DNA of 64,000 nt from Sphingopyxis sp. PET50 (GCF_025244705.1 NZ_CP104207.1:248001-312000); one strand, 5' to 3'; positions 48,619-57,378 are shown, counted from the stretch's first letter. The notes: generated from the sequence alone by a model not told the origin. Numbers and translations are program-made.

Positions 48619-48706
48619 CCGTTCGTCCTGAGCTTGTCGAAGGACCGTTCTTCCTATCAAAGGTTGCAGAAGAAATACGGCCCTTCGACAAGCTCAGGGC
48701 AAACGG
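48619..48706. repeat. Palindromic intergenic repeat (GAGCTTGTCGAAG family)
   Basis: Arms CCGTTCGTCCTGAGCTTGTC and the matching TTCGACAAGCTCAGGGCAAACGG half (one mismatch) enclose a 30-nt centre. It lies between the NamZ-like gene and the M24 peptidase on the same strand. Confidence 0.8.
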
Positions 48707-48716
48707 AGAAGGGAAA

Positions 48717-49970
48717 GTGAGCGTGATGCAGCGGCGGCAATTTCTGGGCAGTGCGGCGCTGACCGGGATGGCGGCCGCGTTGCCGTCATCGGTGTTCGCC
48801 GCCGATACGGCGGGTCTGCCCAACCTCGCCGCCGGGGCGGTGTCGATCGGCAAGGACGAGCGCATGGCGCGGATCGCCAAGGCGAAGGAACTGATGGCCG
48901 CGAACGATATCGGCGCGCTGCTGATCGAGCCGGGATCGAGCCTCGTCTATTTCACCGGGGTGCAGTGGTGGCGCAGCGAGCGGCTGACCGCCGCGGTGCT
49001 GACCCGCGAGGGCGAGGCGGCGATCGTCACGCCCTTTTTCGAGGAACCGTCGGTGCGTGAGAGCCCGGGCATCGAAGCCGAGGTTCTGACATGGAACGAG
49101 GACGAGAATCCGCTGGCGGCGGTTGCGGCGTGGCTCGGCAAGCGCGGGCTGGCAAAGGGGCGGATCGGGGTCGAGGAAACGGTGCGTTATTTCGCGGTCG
49201 ACGGACTGCAAAAGGCGATGCCGGGGGCGACGGTGGTCAATGGCGCGCCGGTGGTGCGCGGGTGCCGGATGCACAAGTCGGCGGCCGAAATCGCGCTGAT
49301 GCAGATCGCCAACGACATTACCATCGCGGCTTATCGCCACACCGCGCCGCGGATCGAGGCGGGGATGACGCCCGCCGACATCGGCGCGATCATGCGCGCC
49401 GCGACGGCGGCGCTGGGCGGGCAGAGCGAATTCGAACTGATCCTGCTCGGCGAGGCAAGCGCCTATCCGCACGGCAGCGGCAAGCCGCAGGCGGTGCGCG
49501 AGGGCGAGGTGGTGCTGATGGATTGCGGCGCGACGGTGCATGGCTATCAGTCCGATATTTCGCGGACGTTCGTCTATGGCAAGGCGAGCGCGCGGCAGCG
49601 GCAGGTGTGGGACCAGATGCGCAAGGGGCAGGACGTCGCTTTCGCCGCGGCGAAGCTCGGCACGCCGGCGGGCAAGGTCGACGATGCGGTGCGCGCCTGG
49701 TACGAAAGCCTCGGCTGGGGGCCGGGGTACAAGTTGCCCGGCACATCGCACCGCACGGGCCATGGCATCGGGCTCGACGGGCACGAGCCGGTCAATCTCG
49801 TGCGCGGCGAACCGACCAGGCTCGCGCCGGGCATGTGCTTCTCGAACGAGCCGGGCATCTATATTCCCGGCGAGTTCGGGATCCGGCTCGAGGATTGTTT
49901 CTACATGACCGAGACGGGGCCGAAATGGTTCAGTATGCCGTCGCCGTCGATCGACCAGCCTTTCGGCTGA
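48717..49970 (+). CDS. Exported M24-family peptidase (Xaa-Pro aminopeptidase-like)
   Basis: 417 residues beginning with a twin-arginine-type leader (MQRRQFLGSAALTGMAAALP). The pita-bread metal ligands are visible: D in VLMDCGATVHGY, D in YQSDISRTF, H in HRTGHGIGLDGHEP, E in FSNEPGIYIPGEFG and E in GIRLEDCFYMTE. It should hydrolyse X-Pro bonds or related dipeptides in the periplasm. GTG 48717 or ATG 48726 could start it; the spacing from GAAGGGAAAG suits either. The 3' end overlaps the antisense tail of the DUF817 frame. Confidence 0.88.
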   Translation: MSVMQRRQFLGSAALTGMAAALPSSVFAADTAGLPNLAAGAVSIGKDERMARIAKAKELMAANDIGALLIEPGSSLVYFTGVQWWRSERLTAAVLTREGEAAIVTPFFEEPSVRESPGIEAEVLTWNEDENPLAAVAAWLGKRGLAKGRIGVEETVRYFAVDGLQKAMPGATVVNGAPVVRGCRMHKSAAEIALMQIANDITIAAYRHTAPRIEAGMTPADIGAIMRAATAALGGQSEFELILLGEASAYPHGSGKPQAVREGEVVLMDCGATVHGYQSDISRTFVYGKASARQRQVWDQMRKGQDVAFAAAKLGTPAGKVDDAVRAWYESLGWGPGYKLPGTSHRTGHGIGLDGHEPVNLVRGEPTRLAPGMCFSNEPGIYIPGEFGIRLEDCFYMTETGPKWFSMPSPSIDQPFG

Positions 49971-50948
49971 ATCCCCCTCCCTAAAAGGGAGGGGTTAGGG
50001 GTGGGTTTGGCGAGCGACGCTCGCCGTTCTTCCTTTGGCCACGGTTCAAGGCATCGACCCACCCCCGGCCCCTCCCCTTTCAGGGAGGGGAGTAAAGGCT
50101 GATCCGGGGCCTTCGGCCGCTGGACGAGGCTGACCAGGACGAAGGATATGATCATCAGCAGATACCAGCTGCCGAGTTTCTCGACACCGACCATGTGCCA
50201 GCCGTGGTTCTGGCTGGGATAGGTCCAGGCGCGGGCGAAGGTGCCGATATTCTCCGCGAACCAGATGAAGAGGGCGACCATGGCCCAGCCGAGGAGCAGC
50301 GGCATCCGGCGGTGGATGTGGAGCGGGCGGAACCAGACCTGGCAGCGCCAGAAGAGCAAAGCCGTTGCGGCGAACAGGAACCAGCGGATGTCATAGAGCC
50401 AATGGTGGGCGAAGAAATTGACGTAGATCGCGGCGGCGAGCACATAGCTGGTCCAGGCCGCATGGATAGAAGGTGTAGCGGAAATCGAAGATGCGCCAGA
50501 CGCGCGCGATATAGCTGCCCACCGCGGCATACATGAAGCCCGAGAAGAGCGGCACCGCGCCGATGTGGAGCAGGCTCGCTTCGGGATATTGCCACGACCC
50601 GGCGGCGGTCTTGAACAATTCCATCACCGTGCCGACGATGTGGAAGATCAGGATGACGATCGCTTCCTTCGGCGTCTCCAGCCGGAATGCCAGCATACCG
50701 AACTGGATCAGGATGGCGCCGATGGTGATCGCGTCATAGCGGTGCAGCGGCGCATTCTCCGGCCAGAAGAGATGCGCGCCGAGCAGCAGCGCGAGCATCA
50801 AGGCGCCGAACAGGCAGGCCCAGCCCTGCTTGAAGCCGAAGACGAGGAATTCGAGGAACCAGCCGCGCGGTCCCGGTTCGACCGCCATCGCCTCCAGCCG
50901 GGCGCGGACGGCGTGGAAGCGGCTGTGGCCGCGTCCGGGTTCAGACAT
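49901..50948 (-). CDS. DUF817 integral membrane protein, frameshifted, tail read through a repeat
   Basis: The N-terminal frame has EFLVFGFKQGWACLFGALML, FHIVGTVMELFKTAAGSWQY and LFSGFMYAAVGSYIARVWRI, characteristic of DUF817. The second frame supplies AIYVNFFAHHWLYDIRWFLF and further helices. The break is near 50455-50475. The last 60 or so residues come from the palindromic repeat at 49973-50092 and from antisense of the M24 gene, so the real stop is uncertain and probably near 50095. Function unknown. The start overlaps the amj stop by eight bases, so the two genes are coupled. Confidence 0.75.
49973..50092. repeat. Palindromic element after the M24 peptidase gene
   Basis: Two GC hairpins, CCCCTCCCTAAAAGGGAGGGG and CCCCTCCCCTTTCAGGGAGGGG (allowing one bulge), flank a 75-bp centre with GGTGGGTTTGG and its complement-like CGACCCACCCC. 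The layout is like the element inside mfd. Confidence 0.85.
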
Positions 50949-51747
50949 GCACGGCGACCCAGGCGATCAGAATCGCGGCGGGCAGCAGCAACGCCTGCGC
51001 GAGGATCGTGCCGGCGAGGCGGCTCAGCGAGATGAAGGTGATCGCACGGCGGAAATCGGCCTCGTCGACCTTTCCTTCTACCGCGTCGTCGGTCATCACC
51101 GACAGCTGCGGGTCGATGAAGGCGAAGAGCAGGATCGTCGCGAAGCCGTTGATCAGCGCCGACAGCTGCGACGCGGTGACGCGAAATTCGGGGGCGAGAT
51201 AGCCGGCGTAGAGCGAGGCGACGACGCCGACCGCGAGCAAGGATTGCGCGAGGCAGTTCGCGACCAGCACGCCCCAGCCGATGCCCTTGGGCATTTTCCA
51301 GCCCTTGAGATGGGCGAGGCTCGGAATCGTCAGCGACTGGCGCAGGGTACGCAGCCCGCTGGGGCTGACCGCCTTGATCGCGAGCTTCGTTGTCGATCGG
51401 TTATTCTGGTACCAGCCGATCGCCGCCGCGAACATGCGCTGTCCGGTGGGGACGAGCAGGATGCCGGCCAGCGTCGCGATGCTCGCGGCGGCGAGGACGA
51501 ACTGCATGTCGATGAACAGCGACGCGCCGCTGCCGTCGTGGATGCGCGTCTCGATGCGTTTGGCGAGGAAGGGGCCGAGGAAGCTGTTCGAGGTGCGCGA
51601 GAAGAGCACGAGGATATTGAACAGCGCGAAGGACATGGCGATCCGCCGCGTCCGCACCCCGGCGATGCGCGCGGCGTAAGCAAGGGCGCCGATCAGATTG
51701 ATGAAGCCGGTGAGCAGGAGGATGGTGATGAGGGGGAGGTCGAACAT
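50941..51747 (-). CDS. amj: Amj-type lipid II flippase (DUF2837)
   Basis: 268 residues and about six membrane segments, starting LPLITILLLTGFINLIGALA. The Amj/YdaH family signature YAARIAGVRTRRIAMSFALF is followed by NILVLFSRTSNSFLGPFLAK. Amj of Bacillus subtilis is a MurJ-independent flippase for lipid-linked cell-wall precursors. Presence in an alphaproteobacterium does not prove the same function. DUF817 follows with an eight-base overlap, which makes it a possible functional partner. Confidence 0.82.
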   Translation of the reverse strand: MFDLPLITILLLTGFINLIGALAYAARIAGVRTRRIAMSFALFNILVLFSRTSNSFLGPFLAKRIETRIHDGSGASLFIDMQFVLAAASIATLAGILLVPTGQRMFAAAIGWYQNNRSTTKLAIKAVSPSGLRTLRQSLTIPSLAHLKGWKMPKGIGWGVLVANCLAQSLLAVGVVASLYAGYLAPEFRVTASQLSALINGFATILLFAFIDPQLSVMTDDAVEGKVDEADFRRAITFISLSRLAGTILAQALLLPAAILIAWVAVHV

Positions 51748-51768
51748 GGGAACTCGATATCAGATTCC

Positions 51769-51875
51769 CGTCTCCCCGAGCGAAGACGAGGGGCTAGGCC
51801 GAGCGAAGCCGAGGCAGCGACCTTGCGGGTTCTCGCTTCGCTCGAACGGGCCCCTCGTCTTCGCTCGGGGAGACG
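51769..51875. repeat. Palindromic repeat with 26-bp perfect arms, copy 1
   Basis: Arms at 51769-51794 and 51850-51875 are exact reverse complements; the core is CTCCCCGAGCGAAGACGAGG. Inner sequences also pair in part (CGAGCGAAGCCGAGG, CTTCGCTCGAACGG). The same arms, with one substitution (CGTTTCC for CGTCTCC), occur at 59249-59355 with the centre inverted. It lies between amj and the VWA gene. Confidence 0.9.
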
Positions 51876-51902
51876 GATGCTTTGCCTTTTATATGGTTGG
51901 CG

Positions 51903-53081
51903 TCAATGCTTGCGCGTCAACTCGCGCATCGCGTCGTCGAGGCCCCCGAGCGTCAGCGGGTACATGCGGTCGTTCATCAACTGTTTGATCAGCTTGACCG
52001 ACTGGGTGTAGCCCCAATGCTGCTCGGGCACCGGGTTCAGCCACACCGCGGCGGGATAGACATGGGTGATGCGCTGCAGCCAGACCGCGCCCGATTCCTC
52101 GTTGAAATGTTCGACGCTACCGCCCGGATGGGTGATTTCATAGGCGCTCATCGACGCGTCGCCGACGAAGATCACCTTGTAGTCATGGCCATATTTGTGG
52201 AGGATGTCCCACATCTGGTGGCGTTCGGACCAGCGGCGCTTGTTGTCCTTCCACACGCCCTCGTATGGGCAATTGTGGAAGTAGAAGAATTCGAGATTCT
52301 TGAATTCGCTCGTCGCGGCGCTGAACAATTCCTCGCACAGCTTGATGAAGGGATCCATCGACCCGCCGACGTCGAGGAACAGCAACAGCTTGACCGCATT
52401 ACGCCGCTCGGGCCGCATCCGGATGTCGAGCCAGCCCTGGCGCGCGGTGCCGTCGATCGTGCCGGGAATGTCGAGCTCGTCGGCCGCGCCCTCGCGCGCG
52501 AATTTGCGCAGGCGGCGGAGCGCGATCTTGATGTTGCGGGTGCCGAGTTCCTTGGTGTTGTCGAGATTGGCGAACTCGCGCTTTTCCCAGACCTTCAGCG
52601 CGCGCTTGTGCTTGCTTTCGCCGCCGATCCGCACGCCCTCGGGGTTGTAGCCCGAATTGCCGAAGGGCGAGGTGCCGCCGGTGCCGATCCACTTGCTGCC
52701 GCCCTCGTGGCGCTTCTGCTGTTCCTCGAGCCGCTGCTTCAGCGTCTCCATGATCTTGTCCCAGTCGCCGAGCGATTCGATCGCGGCTATTTCCTCGGGG
52801 GTCAGGAATTTCTCGGCGACCGCCTTCAGCCAGTCGGCGGGGACATCGACGGGGTTCTGGCCATAATCGGTGAGCAGGCCCTTGAAGACCTTGTTGAACA
52901 CCTGGTCGAAGCGGTCGAGATGCCCCTCGTCCTTCACATAGATGGCGCGGCTGAGGTAATAGAATTGCTCGGGGCTGCGGTCGATCGCCTCGCGGTCGAG
53001 CGCCTCCAGGAGCAGCAGATGCTCCTTCATGCTCACGGGAATGCCCGCGGTGCGGAGTTCTTCGAGAAAGCCGAACAGCAT
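51903..53081 (-). CDS. VWA-domain protein of the CoxE/MoxR-associated type
   Basis: 392 residues. The N-terminal half is helical (LFGFLEELRTAGIPVSMKEH, EEIAAIESLGDWDKIMETLK). The VWA domain begins near residue 220 with LLFLDVGGSMDPFIKLCEE. The MIDAS site reads DVGGS instead of DxSxS, as is common in this subgroup. FYFHNCPYEGVWKD and VIFVGDASMSAYEI follow. These proteins normally act as substrate adaptors for a MoxR AAA+ ATPase in metal-cofactor insertion or complex maturation. The likely partner is encoded at 58374, separated by about 5.3 kb. Confidence 0.85.
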   Translation of the reverse strand: MLFGFLEELRTAGIPVSMKEHLLLLEALDREAIDRSPEQFYYLSRAIYVKDEGHLDRFDQVFNKVFKGLLTDYGQNPVDVPADWLKAVAEKFLTPEEIAAIESLGDWDKIMETLKQRLEEQQKRHEGGSKWIGTGGTSPFGNSGYNPEGVRIGGESKHKRALKVWEKREFANLDNTKELGTRNIKIALRRLRKFAREGAADELDIPGTIDGTARQGWLDIRMRPERRNAVKLLLFLDVGGSMDPFIKLCEELFSAATSEFKNLEFFYFHNCPYEGVWKDNKRRWSERHQMWDILHKYGHDYKVIFVGDASMSAYEITHPGGSVEHFNEESGAVWLQRITHVYPAAVWLNPVPEQHWGYTQSVKLIKQLMNDRMYPLTLGGLDDAMRELTRKH

Positions 53082-53351
53082 GGGTCAGGGGTACCCTGTC
53101 ACCGGGGAGGACGCAACCGCTTTACGTAAACGGAAAGTGTTGGCGCTTGAGCAAGCGCGCGTGGCGGAAAATTGCGAAACTTCATTCGCAAATCGCGGCT
53201 GCGCATCGGATCGCCCGCCGCATGGAGCCCCAAAAGCCCCGCATGCACACGCCCGAACCGGGGCCTTTGTCGCCTTCAATCCGTGCGCGCGGGGGCATCG
53301 GGGGGGATCGGCACCGTCCGCTTCGCACTCCATAGCAGCTCAGCCGATAAT

Positions 53352-53921
53352 TTACCCCGGACCCTCGCCCCGGCCCGCAGCGCGAAACAGTGCCGCCGAC
53401 GCCAGCCATAGGGCGGCGAAAAATCCGCTGATCGCCAGCACGCCCCACGCGCCCATCGGCTCGACCCGCGCGGTCGAGGGGGCGGTCGCGATGACGAGGC
53501 CGAGCAGCATCTGCACGATCGCGACGCCCAGCATCGCCCGCGCCATGCCGCGCGCGCGAAACTCGGCGGCAAAACCGCCCACCGCCGCCGCGAGCACCAG
53601 CAGGAAGAAGCCGAGGTTGGCCGGATTGTCCTCGCTGCCGACGATGCCCACCGCGACGTTGATCCACACGAGCAGAAAGGCCGCAGCCACCGCCAGCGCG
53701 GCGCCGGCACGATATGCCAAGCTCGTCGAGAGCCGCCCGGCGAATTCATAGAGCAGCAACGCGCCCCCGATCATGAATGCAGCGAACAGGAAATCGCTGC
53801 CGGTCCAGTTCCACGCGTCGCCGATATGCATCATGATCAACGGCACCGTCAGCAGCGCCGCCGCGGCGCTCCATCGCGCCACCCGCCACCGGTTCGAGCG
53901 CGCTCCGACTTCGTCCACCAT
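53352..53921 (-). CDS. Small multi-pass membrane protein of unknown function
   Basis: 189 residues from ATG 53921. Five or six hydrophobic segments are seen, for example WSAAAALLTVPLIMMHIGDA, LFAAFMIGGALLLYEFAG, LAVAAAFLLVWINVAVGIVG and MLGVAIVQMLLGLVIATA. NWTGSDFLFAA is typical of small sphingomonad membrane proteins, but I assign no function. It is divergent from the regulator at 54008; the 86-bp gap probably holds both promoters. The 270 bp between this gene and the VWA gene hold nothing I can recognise. Confidence 0.7.
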   Translation of the reverse strand: MVDEVGARSNRWRVARWSAAAALLTVPLIMMHIGDAWNWTGSDFLFAAFMIGGALLLYEFAGRLSTSLAYRAGAALAVAAAFLLVWINVAVGIVGSEDNPANLGFFLLVLAAAVGGFAAEFRARGMARAMLGVAIVQMLLGLVIATAPSTARVEPMGAWGVLAISGFFAALWLASAALFRAAGRGEGPG

Positions 53922-54007
53922 TCGCTTGCCTCCTTTGCCATTTGCGGCTTTACAGTGGCGCACCGGACGATGACGGGCATGAGCAACATCTGAGATTTCG
54001 CTGAAAA

Positions 54008-55079
54008 ATGGCCCCGCACCAGTTCCATTTCGATCCTTTCACCGTCGATGCGCACGACCGCTGCGGCTGTGCCGTGACGGCATCCCGCTCGAGATCAGCA
54101 ACCGCTATTTCGACGCGCTCGCGCTGTTGCTCCGCGAGAAGGGGCGGCTGGTGACCAAGGATCGCTTCATGGACGAGGTCTGGCGCGGCGTGCCGGTCAC
54201 CGACGAAGCGCTGACCCAGTGCATCCGCGCGCTGCGCCGCGTGCTGAGCGACGATGCTGGGCGGCCGCGCTTTATCGAGACGGTGCCGAAGCATGGCTAT
54301 CGCTTCATCGGGTCGATCGAAACCGCCGGAACGCCCCTGGCTCGGCGCCCCGTCGACGGACCGCCGCCGGAACGCCCTGCTGCTCGCGCGGCGCCGCGAC
54401 GATCGGGGGCGGGATCGCCGGTATCATGGGCGGGCTCTTCTATGGACTCAGCGTCGATCTGCAGGCGATGCGGCCCGCGCTGGGTGCGACATCGGTGCTC
54501 TTCGTCCTGCTCGCGATGAACATGCTCGTCGGGCTGGCCGGCGGCATCGGCATAGGTCTGGGAATCGCAGCGGCCGACTATGCGCCGACCCGCCGCTGGC
54601 ACTGGAGCCTGTTGGGCGGTGCCGTCGGCGGACTGCTCGTCGGCGGCCTAACCGAACTCGTCGGGCTCGACGCCTTCAACCTGCTCCTGGGCCGGTCGCC
54701 GGGCAATATCACCGGTGCGGCCGAAGGCGCGTTCCTCGGCGCGGCGGTGGGGCTGGCGGTGTGGACGGCGCGGCGGCGCGAGTGCAGCCTGGCGCAAAGC
54801 GCCGCCATCGGCGGTTTGACCACGGGCCTCGCGGGCTTGCTGATCCCGCTCCTCGGCGGAACCTTGTTCGCGGGCAGCCTCGATCGCCTCCTGACGCAGT
54901 TTCCAGACGCCCGCTTCCGGCTCGATGCGATCGGCCGGCTGTTCGGCGAAACCGGCTTCGGCCCGGTCAGCCGGGTCGCGACGGCGGGGATCGAGGGGCT
55001 GCTGTTCGGCGTCTGCCTACTGGCCGCGATGTTTTTCTGTTGGCATGGCGCGGTCCGCGCGGCAGGCGGCGCGCGATGA
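54008..55079 (+). CDS. CadC-like regulator: winged helix fused to a glycine-rich membrane domain, frameshifted
   Basis: Starts MAPHQFHFDPFTVDAHDR. After a one-base loss near 54060-54071 it continues LREKGRLVTKDRFMDEVWRG and RALRRVLSDDAGRPRFIETV with VPKHGYRFIGSIE, the trans_reg_C winged helix of CadC/ToxR-type regulators. One or two more breaks between 54331 and 54395 lead into about 220 hydrophobic residues with many GG pairs (GGGIAGIMGGLFYGLS, GLAGGIGIGLGIAAADYA, LLGGAVGGLLVGGLTELVG). I infer a membrane-anchored transcription factor. Its stop overlaps the deacetylase start by three bases, so it heads that operon and may respond to envelope state. Confidence 0.75.
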
Positions 55080-55917
55080 GTTTCGCCGAAACCGCCGCCG
55101 AAGCCTGGGCCCCCGTTCGCGGTTGGCTAGGCGCGAGCGCGAAGCACGGCCCGCGCGGCGCGGATCCGGCTGGAGGCGATGCGGCAGGGCCCGGCGACCG
55201 CCCCCTTTGTCCGCTGCCTCTATGCCCATGCCGTCTTCCCCGACACCGTCCCGACCTTCCGTGCCTTCCTCCGCACCGCCAAGCAGGAGGGCGAATTCGT
55301 CGACACGGCGACGCTGCGCGCGATCATCAGGGACGGCAAGCCGTCCGACGGCCGCTTCTTTCACCTGAGCTTCGACGACGGTTTCGCCAGCGTCTATGAA
55401 GCCGCGCGGCCCGGTGATGGAGGAGGAGCGCGTCCCCTACACGATGTTCGTCGCGACCGACCTGATCGACGCCGATCCCGAGACGCTGAACAGCTATTTT
55501 GCGCATATGCCCGCCTATCGCGCGCGCGTACGCACGCTCGACTGGGGTCAGGCGAAGGCCGCCGCCGAAGGGATCGGCGAGATCGGCTGCCACACGCGCA
55601 CCCATGCGCGGCTGTCGCAAATCTCGGGCGACCCCGCGCGCCTGACCGACGAAATCGCGGGCGCCAGGGCGATTATCGAGCGCCATGTCGGCCAGACGTG
55701 CGACAGCTTCGCCTGGCCCTATGGCACCGCGAGCGACATCGACGCCGCGGGCCGCGCGGCGATCGCCGATGCCGGCTTCACCAGCAATTTCAGCGCGGTG
55801 CGCGGCGCGGTGCAGCCCGGCACGACCGACGTCATGAACATCCCGCGCCACCAGCTCGAATTTCACTGGCCGCTCCACGAACTGATGGTCTGGGCGCGAG
55901 GGTTTCGCGAGCCATGA
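55076..55917 (+). CDS. Polysaccharide deacetylase (CE4/NodB-like), frameshifted
   Basis: Corrected length is about 280 residues. The NodB signature begins with HLSFDDGFASVYEA (TFDDG-equivalent). The metal-binding HxxxH-type motif is in GCHTRTHARLSQ, and the further conserved DSFAWPYG matches the RxPY/G region. Breaks are at 55126-55132 (GCTAGGC signature) and at 55410-55412 (one C too many). No signal peptide is seen, so cytoplasmic action on a lipid-linked or nucleotide sugar is more likely than on mature wall. It overlaps the regulator and the formyltransferase genes at both ends (ATGA). Confidence 0.82.
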
Positions 55918-56693
55918 CGCTGCGCGTCGTCCTGATGACCAGCGGCCCGGTCGGCGGCGCGGGCGCGGTGCTCGATCGGCTGACCCGCATGCCCGAGGTC
56001 GAGATCGCCTGTCTGATCGTCTCCGAGACGATCGTCGCGAAGCGCAGCCGCAAGAAGATGCTGCAAAAGGTCTGGAAGATCGGCCTGCTCGGCGCATTGA
56101 ACGGCGTGCGCATCCGCAAATGGTTCGGCCACAATATGACCATCGACGCGCGCGAAGTGGCGAAGGCGCACGGCATTCCGATCGTCACCGTGCCGCGCGT
56201 CAACTGCGACGAGACCGTCGCCGCGCTCCGGCAATATGCCCCCGACCTCGGCATCTCGACCGGCAACAGCTACATCGCCTCGCGCGTCTTCACTGTGCCG
56301 CGCGAGGGTTTCATCAATTTCCACGGCGAACTGCTGCCCGAATATCCCGGCGCGCAGAGCGTCATCTGGCCGATCTATTTCGGGCGGACGCAGACCGGCT
56401 ATACGATCCACCGCATCGACAAGGGCATCGACACCGGCGACGTGCTCTACAAGCGCGCGGTCGACATCGACTTCCAGCCGAAGCTGGCCGACACGATCCG
56501 CCGCACCAACGACAAGGTGCGCGAGGAACTGCCCGAGGCCTTTGCCGCGCTGTTGTCCGACTGGGACGCCCATGCCGCTGCGGCAACCAGCCAGAAGGCC
56601 GAGCGCCATTTCACCACCCCGACCTTCCGCGAATATCTGCGCATCGAGCGCAACAACAAGCGGCTCTGGCGCGAAAGCCTTCGCGGGAGCTGA
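55914..56693 (+). CDS. Formyltransferase-family protein (sugar N-formyltransferase-like)
   Basis: 259 residues. The catalytic Asn-His-Asp triad of folate-dependent formyltransferases can be traced: N in GISTGNSYIA, H in FINFHGELLPEYPGAQS and D in IDKGIDTGDVLY. It is shorter than methionyl-tRNA formyltransferase and lacks its C-terminal domain. It resembles enzymes that formylate amino sugars using 10-formyl-tetrahydrofolate. The coupled upstream deacetylase could free the amine that this enzyme formylates. Acceptor unknown. A basic insert (KRSRKKMLQKVWKIGLLGAL) distinguishes it from purine enzymes. Confidence 0.82.
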   Translation: MTLRVVLMTSGPVGGAGAVLDRLTRMPEVEIACLIVSETIVAKRSRKKMLQKVWKIGLLGALNGVRIRKWFGHNMTIDAREVAKAHGIPIVTVPRVNCDETVAALRQYAPDLGISTGNSYIASRVFTVPREGFINFHGELLPEYPGAQSVIWPIYFGRTQTGYTIHRIDKGIDTGDVLYKRAVDIDFQPKLADTIRRTNDKVREELPEAFAALLSDWDAHAAAATSQKAERHFTTPTFREYLRIERNNKRLWRESLRGS

Positions 56694-56911
56694 TTGCTGC
56701 GCCGCACAAATATTTTCGCCAGCCCCTTAAAATCTTCATCTTTCACCGCCACATAGCGGCCGGACGGACGTCGGACGGCCTTCAGCCGCCGTTCAGGCAC
56801 CGACCGGTAAATGGCGAATATTCCCAAACGATGGGAATGGATTCGAACCAGGAAGACGAAAGAAAGCCGGGTCGGATCCGGAAACCCCAGCAAAACCGGC
56901 AAAGACAAAAA

Positions 56912-56928
56912 TTGGCACGCCCGTTGCT
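56912..56928 (+). promoter_or_regulatory. Sigma-54 promoter upstream of pspC
   Basis: TGGCACGCCCGTTGCT at 56913-56928 matches the -24/-12 consensus TGGCAC-N5-TTGCW exactly at the invariant GG and GC, with correct spacing. The predicted start is about 12 bases downstream, and the ATG of pspC is 57 bp from the -12 element. Phage-shock genes are classically transcribed by RNA polymerase with sigma-54 and activated by PspF, so the context agrees. Confidence 0.8.
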
Positions 56929-56984
56929 TAGCGACGGGCAGAAACGCGGGGCGGAACCCGCGGCCATCAGGAAAGACGAAAAAA

Positions 56985-57284
56985 ATGGACAACGACACCA
57001 CCAATCTCTTCCGCCGCCGCGATACGATGTTCGGTATCTGCGAGGCCGTGGGCCAGGATTTCGGCTTCAGCCCGACGTGGCTGCGGCTTGCCTTCATCGC
57101 GCCGCTCTTCTTCTTCCCGGTGCAGACCTTCGCCGCCTATTTCGGCCTCGGCGCGGTCGTGCTCGCCTCGCGGCTGGTCTTCCCGCGTCAGTCGGCCGCT
57201 CCGGCACAGCCCGCTCTGACCCAGGTCGAGGCGGCGGCGGACCGCCCGGCGGAAACGGCGCAGGACCTCGCACTCGCAGCCTGA
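56985..57284 (+). CDS. pspC: PspC-domain membrane protein (phage-shock protein C-like)
   Basis: 99 residues. The PspC signature is LFRRRDTMFGICEAVGQDFG (family: ...R..r..MigGVCaGlA.yfg). The membrane segment is WLRLAFIAPLFFFPVQTFAA with YFGLGAVVLASRLV. A short Ala/Pro-rich tail follows. PspC senses envelope stress with PspB and binds PspA; neither partner is in the window. ATG 56985 is preferred because it follows the sigma-54 promoter, although the frame is open further upstream. A strong terminator follows, so it may be monocistronic. Confidence 0.88.
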   Translation: MDNDTTNLFRRRDTMFGICEAVGQDFGFSPTWLRLAFIAPLFFFPVQTFAAYFGLGAVVLASRLVFPRQSAAPAQPALTQVEAAADRPAETAQDLALAA

Positions 57285-57378
57285 TCGGCGCTGGGCGGGC
57301 CCTCCCTCTCCCCCGCGCCCGCCCGCGCCACGACCCGCACGGCCCGAGTCCTCTTCGGACACGCCGTGCCGCAACAGG

